Assembly (NCBI GenBank): GCA_012729335.1
Contig: JAAYDJ010000001.1
Coordinates: 1-58,073, forward strand
Direction of reading: 5' to 3'
Length of the DNA: 58,073 bases
Source of the DNA: Bacteroidales bacterium
GTDB lineage: Bacteria; Bacteroidota; Bacteroidia; Bacteroidales; Prolixibacteraceae
Below the pieces are notes generated by a model that made no database searches, was not told where the DNA came from, and saw only the letters and a program-made list of their open reading frames with translations. Position 1 is the stretch's first letter; every line of letters starts with the position of its first letter. Shown here in pieces: positions 52,609 to 58,073 of the stretch. Both the position numbers and the translations under genes were made by a program.

Positions 52609-52746
52609 GTCTTGAGTCTTAAATCTTAAGTCTTAAGTCTTAAATCTGGAGTCTGGAATCGGGAATCTTGAATGTGGAATCTTAAGTCTTGAGTCTTAAG
52701 TCTTAAGTCTTGAATCTTGAATATCGGAGTCTGGAGTCTTGAGTTG
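52599..52746. repeat. Heptamer array across the glpK stop codon
   Basis: Units of CTTGAGT, CTTAAGT, CTGGAGT and GGAATCT follow the glpK coding strand. The glpK stop TGA is inside the first GAGTCTTGAGTCTTGAGTC stretch. It fills the 156-bp spacer to glpD. Confidence 0.92.
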
Positions 52747-52764
52747 TAACTAACAAATATACTT

Positions 52765-54333
52765 ATGAAGCGGGATAGTTTTCTTAAGAAGGTGAGGAAG
52801 AGGGGGACGTGGGATATCATTGTGATTGGCGGAGGGGCGACTGGTTTGGGGGTGGCAGTGGATGCCGCCAGCCGGGGATACAAGACCCTTTTGCTGGAAC
52901 AGAGTGATTTTGCCAAGGGAACCTCCAGCCGGAGCACCAAGCTGGTGCACGGGGGGGTGCGGTATCTTCAGCAGGGGGATATTGCCCTGGTGATGGAGGC
53001 TCTCAGGGAGCGTGGACTGATGATCAGCAATGCGCCCCATCTGGTTTCCAACCGCTCCTTTGTGATTCCCAGCTACGAATGGTGGGGGAGTAGTTTTTAC
53101 ACGATGGGACTGAAGGTATACGACCTGTTGGCGGGCAAGCTGGGATTGGGTTCCTCGCGGATGCTCAACCGGGAGGAGGCGGTGGAGGCGCTGCCCACCC
53201 TGGTGCAGGAGGGGCTCAAGGGGGGTACGATATACCACGACGGACAGTTTGACGATGCCCGGATGGCGGTCAGTCTGGCACAGACCTGCGCCGACCACGG
53301 CGGAGTGCTGCTGAACTATTGCAAAGTGACGGGCCTTCTTCATGAAAACGACCAGGTATGCGGGGTGACGGCCACCGATGCGCTCAAGGGCGAGGAGTTC
53401 AGGCTGAAAGCGCGTGCCGTAGTGAATGCCACGGGGGTTTTCGTGGATGAGGTCATCAGGATGGACGACCCGGGGGCGCGGGAGATGATCACCCCCAGTC
53501 AGGGGATCCACCTGGTCGTGGAGCGCTCTTTTCTTCCGCAGGATGCGGCCGTGATGGTCCCCAACACCTCCGACGGGCGGGTGATGTTTGCCGTCCCCTG
53601 GCGCAAGCATGTGATCATCGGCACCACCGACACTCCGGTGAAGGAGCACGCTTTGGAGCCGGTACCTCTGGAGGGGGAGATTGACTTTTTGCTGAAGACG
53701 GCGGGGCAATATCTGGTGCGGCAGCCCGAAAGGAAGGATGTGCTGAGTGCCTTTGCCGGACTGCGCCCGTTGGCCCGTCCGGATGATGAGAAAAAGGCCA
53801 CCAAGGAGATCTCCCGGAGCCATAAGATTATTGTGTCGCTGACGGGACTGGTGACCATCACGGGGGGGAAGTGGACCACCTACAGGAAGATGGCCGAGGA
53901 TGTGGTGGAGAAGGCGGCGATATTGGGGGGACTTCCGGAGCGGGAGTGCATCACCCGGCACATGCCGATCCATGGTTTCCGCACGGGTGTGGATCCGGTG
54001 GAGGATGCCCTGGCCTGTTACGGTTCCGACCGGGAGGATTTGCTGGCCCTGACCGACGAGAATCCGGTGTGGGGAGGGTGGCTGAGCAGAGAGCTGGAGA
54101 TTTTGCGGGCCCAGGTGATCTGGGCGGTCAGGGAGGAGATGGCCGAGACTGTGGAGGATGTGCTGGCACGGCGGACGCGGGCGTTGTTCCTTGATGCGCG
54201 GGAGAGCATCAGGATGGCCCGGGAGACGGCCATACTGATGGCCCGGGAAAAGGGGAAGAACAAGGAGTGGGAAGAGCGGCAGGTGGCGGAATTCACGGCG
54301 CTGGCGCGGCAATACATACTCACGCCGGGGTGA
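52765..54333 (+). CDS. glpD: Aerobic-type glycerol-3-phosphate dehydrogenase (FAD)
   Basis: A 522-residue FAD-dependent enzyme oxidising glycerol-3-phosphate to dihydroxyacetone phosphate and passing electrons to the quinone pool. It shows the FAD loop VIGGGATGLGVAVDAASRG, SSRSTKLVHGGVRYLQ, GTIYHDGQFDDARM, VNATGVFVDEVI, FAVPWRKHVIIGTTDTP and GGKWTTYRKMAEDV. The C-terminal helical domain (from about 420) is complete. Its last 55 bp before the final codons (54269-54323) occur again, perfectly, at 54806-54860. It is the second gene of the glycerol cluster. Confidence 0.96.
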   Translation: MKRDSFLKKVRKRGTWDIIVIGGGATGLGVAVDAASRGYKTLLLEQSDFAKGTSSRSTKLVHGGVRYLQQGDIALVMEALRERGLMISNAPHLVSNRSFVIPSYEWWGSSFYTMGLKVYDLLAGKLGLGSSRMLNREEAVEALPTLVQEGLKGGTIYHDGQFDDARMAVSLAQTCADHGGVLLNYCKVTGLLHENDQVCGVTATDALKGEEFRLKARAVVNATGVFVDEVIRMDDPGAREMITPSQGIHLVVERSFLPQDAAVMVPNTSDGRVMFAVPWRKHVIIGTTDTPVKEHALEPVPLEGEIDFLLKTAGQYLVRQPERKDVLSAFAGLRPLARPDDEKKATKEISRSHKIIVSLTGLVTITGGKWTTYRKMAEDVVEKAAILGGLPERECITRHMPIHGFRTGVDPVEDALACYGSDREDLLALTDENPVWGGWLSRELEILRAQVIWAVREEMAETVEDVLARRTRALFLDARESIRMARETAILMAREKGKNKEWEERQVAEFTALARQYILTPG

Positions 54334-54925
54334 TTTCCTGGTCTGGCAGTATCCGCTGCCGCCGGAGTGCCGCCGGGGTGATTACCTGTCCCGGCAATCA
54401 CAGCTGGCATCAGCGTGATGATCAGGTCAGGCAGTATCCGCTGCTGCCGGAGTGTTGTGGGGGTGATTACCTGTCCCGGCATCACAGCTGGCATCAGCGT
54501 GATGATCAGGTCAGGCAGTATCCGCTGCCGCCGGAGTGCTGTGGGGGTGATTACCTGTCCCGGCATTCACAGCTGGCATCAGCGTGATGATCTGGTCAGG
54601 CAGTATCCGCTGCCGCCGGATTGATTTCCTGGTCTGGCAGTATCTGTTGCTGCCGGAGTGCTGTGGGGGTGATTTCCTGTCCCGGCAATCACTGCCGGCA
54701 TCAGCGTGATGATCAGGTCAGGCAGTATCCGCTGCCGCCGGAGTGCTGTGGGGGTGATTACCTGTCCCGGCATTCACAGCTGGCATCAGCGTGATGATCA
54801 GGTTAGGGAAGAGCGGCAGGTGGCGGAATTCACGGCGCTGGCGCGGCAATACATACTCACTCCGGAGTGATTACCTGGTCAGGCAGTATCTGCTGCCGCC
54901 GGAGTGCCGCCGGGGTGATGGCCTC
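54334..54925. repeat. ~85-bp tandem array starting at the glpD stop codon
   Basis: The string GGCAGTATC recurs at 54345, 54430, 54514, 54599, 54636 (a short unit), 54721 and 54882. Each full unit contains a GCCGGAG...GGGTGATTACCTG core, of which the GGGGTGATT part is also the glpD stop-codon context (54327-54335). The units also share CATCAGCGTGATGATC. False open frames on both strands come from this array. Confidence 0.9.
54806..54860 (+). repeat. Exact 55-bp duplicate of the glpD coding end
   Basis: Identical base for base to 54269-54323, the codons just before the end of glpD, offset 537 bp. After the identity, the copy continues as a diverged version of the stop-codon region and the array, so a segment of glpD end plus array was duplicated. 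It has no start codon and no function as a gene. Confidence 0.92.
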
Positions 54926-54930
54926 CGGAA

Positions 54931-55100
54931 GTCCGGGCAGGAGCGGGCGGGTCCAGGCGGGTCAAGGCATGTCCAGGCGGGTCAAGGCATGTCCAGGCAG
55001 GTCCAGGCGAGTCCAGGCATGTCCAGGCGGGTCCAGGCATGTCCAGGCGGGTCCGGGCGGGTCCAGGCGAGTCCAGGCGGGTCCCGGCAGGAACGGGGAG
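54931..55100. repeat. Decamer tandem array (GTCCAGGCGG)
   Basis: Seventeen consecutive 10-bp units, mostly GTCCAGGCGG, GTCCAGGCAT, GTCAAGGCAT, in perfect 10-bp phase. It lies in the 845-bp gap between glpD and glpF, directly after the 85-bp array. Confidence 0.95.
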
Positions 55101-55178
55101 GCGGTTGAAGGGGGAAAAACGATTTTAACGCGTTGAATCAGGATATAAATGATTAAATAACACTTATAAACGGGTATC

Positions 55179-55925
55179 ATGGGAGAATTTTTTGCGGAAT
55201 TTCTGGGGACGTTTTTGTTGATCGTTCTGGGGAATGGGGTGGTGGCCAATGTGAATCTGGACAGGACCCACAGTCACGGTGCCGGGTGGATTGTGATCAC
55301 GGCGGGGTGGGGTATGGCGGTGTTTGTGGCGGTTTTTGCCACCCAGGACATCAGCGGGGCGCATCTGAATCCGGCGGTGACGCTGGGGTTGGCCCTGTCG
55401 GGGCTTTTCGGGTGGGCCAAGGTGGTCCCCTTTGTGCTGGCTCAGATGGCAGGGGCCATGCTGGGGGCTTTCACCGTCTATTTCTTTTTCGCCGATCATT
55501 TCAGGGCCACGCGCACCCCGCAGGTGCGGAAGCACTGTTTCTGCACGGCGCCGGCCATCCGCAACTACAGGAACAATTTCTTTTCCGAGCTGGTGGGGAC
55601 CTTTATCCTGGTGTTGGCGGTGTTGTTGATTCATCTGCCGTCGCTGGAGATTGCGGGTGTGGAGTCGGCCAAGGTGGGGCTGGGGTCGCTGGAGGCGTTG
55701 CCCGTAGGGTTGCTGGTGTTTGCCATAGGGTTAAGCCTGGGGGGTACCACGGGGTATGCCATCAATCCGGCACGTGATCTGGGACCGCGCATCGTGTATA
55801 GTCTGCTGCCCTTTCAGGAGAAGGACGATCCCGACTGGGCCTATGCCTGGATCCCCGTCCTGGGGCCTGCTGCCGGCGCCGGCGTGGCGGTGCTTGTATA
55901 TTTGGTCATGAACAGTCTGGCGTGA
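55179..55925 (+). CDS. glpF: Glycerol uptake facilitator (aquaglyceroporin)
   Basis: A 248-residue MIP-family channel with six helices. The first half has EFLGTFLLIVLGNG and GAHLNPAVTLGLAL (first NPA). The second half has EIAGVESAK, GTTGYAINPARDLGPR (second NPA, with the Asp typical of glycerol channels) and YAWIPVLGPAAGA. It should let glycerol cross the inner membrane for GlpK. It is separated from glpD by more than 800 bp of repeats, so it may need its own promoter. The C-terminus ends normally. Confidence 0.96.
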   Translation: MGEFFAEFLGTFLLIVLGNGVVANVNLDRTHSHGAGWIVITAGWGMAVFVAVFATQDISGAHLNPAVTLGLALSGLFGWAKVVPFVLAQMAGAMLGAFTVYFFFADHFRATRTPQVRKHCFCTAPAIRNYRNNFFSELVGTFILVLAVLLIHLPSLEIAGVESAKVGLGSLEALPVGLLVFAIGLSLGGTTGYAINPARDLGPRIVYSLLPFQEKDDPDWAYAWIPVLGPAAGAGVAVLVYLVMNSLA

Positions 55926-56145
55926 GTTTTTCACGATCGGGCGAGGGTGAAAATGGTCAAAAAAGTAACGATTGTTTGAATGGAATAAATATTTTGCTGA
56001 TATTTGGTATTCCCAATGCAGAATCAGGAGGGACAGGCCGGCGTGCGGAGCTGTGCATTGCGGGAAACCGCGCTTGGGGTTCTGATGCGGGGGCGGATGG
56101 TTCCGGAGGAAGAAAAGAGTAGGTTAACCAGGTAAATACAATATT

Positions 56146-57612
56146 ATGAAGAGTCTGAATTTAACAGCAAAAGTCGTACTTCTCTTTGCGGTGCTGGTGA
56201 TGATACCGTCGTGTGCGGTCAATCCGGTGACGGGGAAGCGGCAGATCATGTTTATGTCGGAGGCGCAGGAGGTAGCCATGGGGCAGTCGTATGATCCGCA
56301 GGTGCTGGCCACCTTCGGGGTATATCCTGACCAGAAACTCCAGAATTATGTACAGCAGCTGGGTGATGAAATGGGGAAGATCTCGCACCGGCCCAACCTG
56401 CAGTATCATGTGCGGGTGGTGGATTCTCCGGTGGTGAATGCCTTTGCGGTGCCTGGGGGGTACATTTACCTGACGCGGGGTATCCTGGCGCAGTTCAACA
56501 ACGAGGCGGAGATGGTGGGTGTGCTGGGGCATGAGATGGGTCATGTGACGGCGCGTCATTCGGTGAGTCAGCAGACGAAGCAGACGCTGGGGCAGCTGGC
56601 GCTGATCGGGGGGATGATTTTGTCGCCGCAGATTGCGGAGATGGGGGAGATGGCCATGCAGGGGCTGCAGCTGTTGTTTCTGAAGTTCAGTCGTGATGAT
56701 GAGCGGGAGGCCGACAAGCTGGGGGCGGAATACACCTCGAAGGTGGGTTTTGATGCGCATAAGATGGCTGATTTTTTCCAGGTGCTCAACAAGATGAACA
56801 TGGCGGAGTCGGAGGGGGGAGTGCCCACGTTTCTGTCGACGCATCCCGACCCGGGTGACCGGGAGACGGCGGTGAATCAGTATGCCACGCAATGGCAGCA
56901 GACCCTTCAGAACAGCAACTGGAAGGTGAACCGGGAGAGTTATCTGCAGCTGATCGACGGGATCGTGTATGGGGAAGATCCGCGTCAGGGGTATGTGGAG
57001 GGGAACACCTTCTATCATCCGGAGCTGAAGTTCAGGTACAGTTTTCCGAACGGGTGGCGGTTTGAGAATTCGCCGATCCAGGTGCAGATGGCGCCTGCTG
57101 ACGGGAGTGCCATCATGGTTTTCACCTTTGCTCCGGGGAGCAATCTGCAGGTGGCTGCCGACAGTGCGCTGATGCAGTTGGGGATGACGGTGCAGGAGCG
57201 GCAGAATGTCACGGTCAACGGACTTCCGGCCATTGCGGCGGTATCGATTCAGACCGGCCAGGACCAGTCCACCGGACAGCAGGTTTCCAACCAGTTGCTG
57301 TCCTACTTCTATAATTTAGACGGGAACTTCTTCGTCCTCCACGGGCTGAGTTCGTCGCAGAATTTCAGCAAGCTGTTTCCGCTGATGCAGATGAGCATGA
57401 CCTCATTTGCCCGGCTCACCGATGCTTCGAAGATCAACGTGAAGCCCGATTATCTGCGGGTGAAGAAGGCTCCCCGGGCGGGAACGGTGGCCGAGACCTT
57501 CAGGGCGCTGGGGGTGCCTGCCGGCAAGCATGAAGAGCTGGCCTTCCTGAACAACATGGCGCTCACCGACCGTCTGGCGGCCGGACAGCTCATCAAGATC
57601 GTGAGCAAATAA
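56146..57612 (+). CDS. M48-family metalloprotease lipoprotein (BepA/YfgC-like)
   Basis: A 488-residue protein with a lipoprotein signal (VLVMIPSC, Cys near residue 24). The M48 domain (about 40-250) has the zinc motif VLGHEMGHVTARHS and the downstream DDEREADKLGAEY Glu. The middle part (270-430) resembles a soluble beta domain, and the last ~45 residues (TVAETFRALGVP...LIKIVSK) look like a LysM-type repeat. Such proteases act in the periplasm in outer-membrane protein quality control. It is a single gene, 220 bp after glpF. The zinc site is complete. Confidence 0.92.
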   Translation: MKSLNLTAKVVLLFAVLVMIPSCAVNPVTGKRQIMFMSEAQEVAMGQSYDPQVLATFGVYPDQKLQNYVQQLGDEMGKISHRPNLQYHVRVVDSPVVNAFAVPGGYIYLTRGILAQFNNEAEMVGVLGHEMGHVTARHSVSQQTKQTLGQLALIGGMILSPQIAEMGEMAMQGLQLLFLKFSRDDEREADKLGAEYTSKVGFDAHKMADFFQVLNKMNMAESEGGVPTFLSTHPDPGDRETAVNQYATQWQQTLQNSNWKVNRESYLQLIDGIVYGEDPRQGYVEGNTFYHPELKFRYSFPNGWRFENSPIQVQMAPADGSAIMVFTFAPGSNLQVAADSALMQLGMTVQERQNVTVNGLPAIAAVSIQTGQDQSTGQQVSNQLLSYFYNLDGNFFVLHGLSSSQNFSKLFPLMQMSMTSFARLTDASKINVKPDYLRVKKAPRAGTVAETFRALGVPAGKHEELAFLNNMALTDRLAAGQLIKIVSK

Positions 57613-57796
57613 TAAGGATTTTTCAAGGCTTCTGAGCTATCAGGTATTCTGGTGGCTGAGATCTGAACCATTTTTGGCAACTCGAGTTCAGAACATAACC
57701 GGTTTGAATCGGGTAGGTAATTTTATAAAAAAAAAGTGTAAACAATAAAATAACCTAATATTACTCATTGTAACCTGCATTCATACATTTTATTTA

Positions 57797-57804
57797 TATA
57801 TTTG
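57797..57804 (+). promoter_or_regulatory. -7 box (TATATTTG) before the HigB-like remnant
   Basis: Exact match to TAnnTTTG, 17 nt before the TTG start of the toxin remnant. A TTG at 57768-57770 is 26 bp upstream, somewhat too far for a standard -33. Confidence 0.45.
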
Positions 57805-57820
57805 TCAAACTATTTTTGAT

Positions 57821-57949
57821 TTGGACGTATATATTGTCGATAAAGAGCTTAAAGAACTTTATACAACAGGGAAGTCAAGAAAGTTAAGATTGCGGCCTGA
57901 AATCATTAACAAGTTTTTTGCCACTATTCAGAAAATTGATGCGGCGAGT
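57821..57949 (+). pseudogene. HigB/RelE-type toxin gene, cut short by an insertion
   Basis: From TTG 57821 the frame gives LDVYIVDKELKELYTTGKSR then KLRLRPEIINKFFATIQKID. This matches the N-terminal half of HigB-like host-killing proteins (K-x2-L-x2-LY-TGKS, then a helix ending in IDAA). After GCGGCGAGT the frame changes character and stops within a few codons, at the point where IS-type sequence begins. The remaining half and any antitoxin would lie beyond the insertion, outside the window. Family call rests on about 43 residues. Confidence 0.65.
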
Positions 57950-58073
57950 ATAATACTCCCTAAAATTTAGACAGCTGGGTAAGTTTAATAAAAACGATTA
58001 AATTTACTCAAGATGAAAGCAAAGAGAAAGAAGTACAGTGCCGCCTTCAAGGCCCAGGTGGCCATTGAAGCGA
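57950..58073 (+). mobile_element. Left end of an IS3-type insertion sequence (partial)
   Basis: An ATG at 58013 begins MKAKRKKYSAAFKAQVAIEA, the typical N-terminus of IS3-family OrfA (helix-turn-helix transposase subunit), and runs off the window end. The upstream part, with TACTCCCTAAAATTTAGACA near 57954, is the probable terminal inverted repeat region. The exact left end and target duplication cannot be set without the right end. Confidence 0.8.

Noticed and set aside
54018-55249. Several frames in the 54.0-55.2 kb region with repeated peptide blocks
   Set aside because: They come from the 85-bp and 10-bp tandem arrays and disappear when the repeats are recognised.

Overview
The window looks like a stretch of chromosome from a fairly GC-rich member of the Bacteroidota. 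The signs are a secreted hydrolase with a C-terminal type IX secretion (T9SS) sorting domain, TonB-dependent receptor architecture, Bacteroidota-type families (DUF3078, DUF4252, DUF4831 assignments from memory of the families), a beta-propeller/LytS-type sensor kinase with a LytTR regulator, several TAnnTTTG-type -7 promoter boxes, and almost no Shine-Dalgarno sequences. No rRNA, tRNA or CRISPR array was seen.

Layout. 0-3 kb: a TonB-dependent outer-membrane receptor (minus strand) under a TPP (THI-box) riboswitch. 3-5 kb: an ECF sigma factor, a small one-helix membrane protein (probable anti-sigma) and a DUF4252-type protein. 5-13 kb: a T9SS-secreted alpha/beta hydrolase, an SDR, then a minus-strand carbohydrate cluster (GHL10-like hydrolase, CBM9-like protein, GT2 glycosyltransferase, an unknown protein, GH140-like enzyme). 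13-21 kb: housekeeping genes (DUF3078, zinc-ribbon coiled-coil protein with Nif3, MerR regulator with M23 peptidase, divergent alaS). 21-27 kb: acyl-CoA synthetase and a two-component pair. 27-33 kb: a YafQ-type toxin-antitoxin (TA) pair, a GH9 cellulase-like enzyme, then a visibly A+T-rich island with hipBA and a MazF-like/RHH pair. 33-40 kb: a 1331-residue secreted protein of unknown function and three small redox or membrane genes. 40-51 kb: pncB, a D-threonine-aldolase-like enzyme, a HepT-MntA (HEPN/nucleotidyltransferase) module, pepD beside an MFSD1-like transporter, a DUF4831 protein and the bifunctional NAD(P)HX repair enzyme. 51-56 kb: a glycerol operon (glpK, glpD, glpF). 56-58 kb: an M48 lipoprotein protease, then a HigB-like toxin gene cut off by the left end of an IS3-type element that runs out of the window.

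The most unusual signal is not a gene. Tandem repeats of several unrelated units (7, 8, 10, 46, 57 and 85 bp) start at or across stop codons and run into the downstream spacer. In several cases the unit resembles the 3' end of the gene itself (glpD, the GH9 gene, a small membrane-protein gene, the MerR gene), and the same heptamer family supplies the last codons and stop of the D-threonine aldolase, pepD and glpK genes. Two TA islands sit exactly between such arrays. In parallel, several conserved enzymes carry long Gly/Ser/Pro-rich in-frame inserts, one of which (in the NAD(P)HX repair enzyme) contains a 27-bp in-frame minisatellite. Together they suggest a genome in which tandem duplication of short segments is tolerated at gene ends and in protein loops. 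The mechanism and any function are inference.
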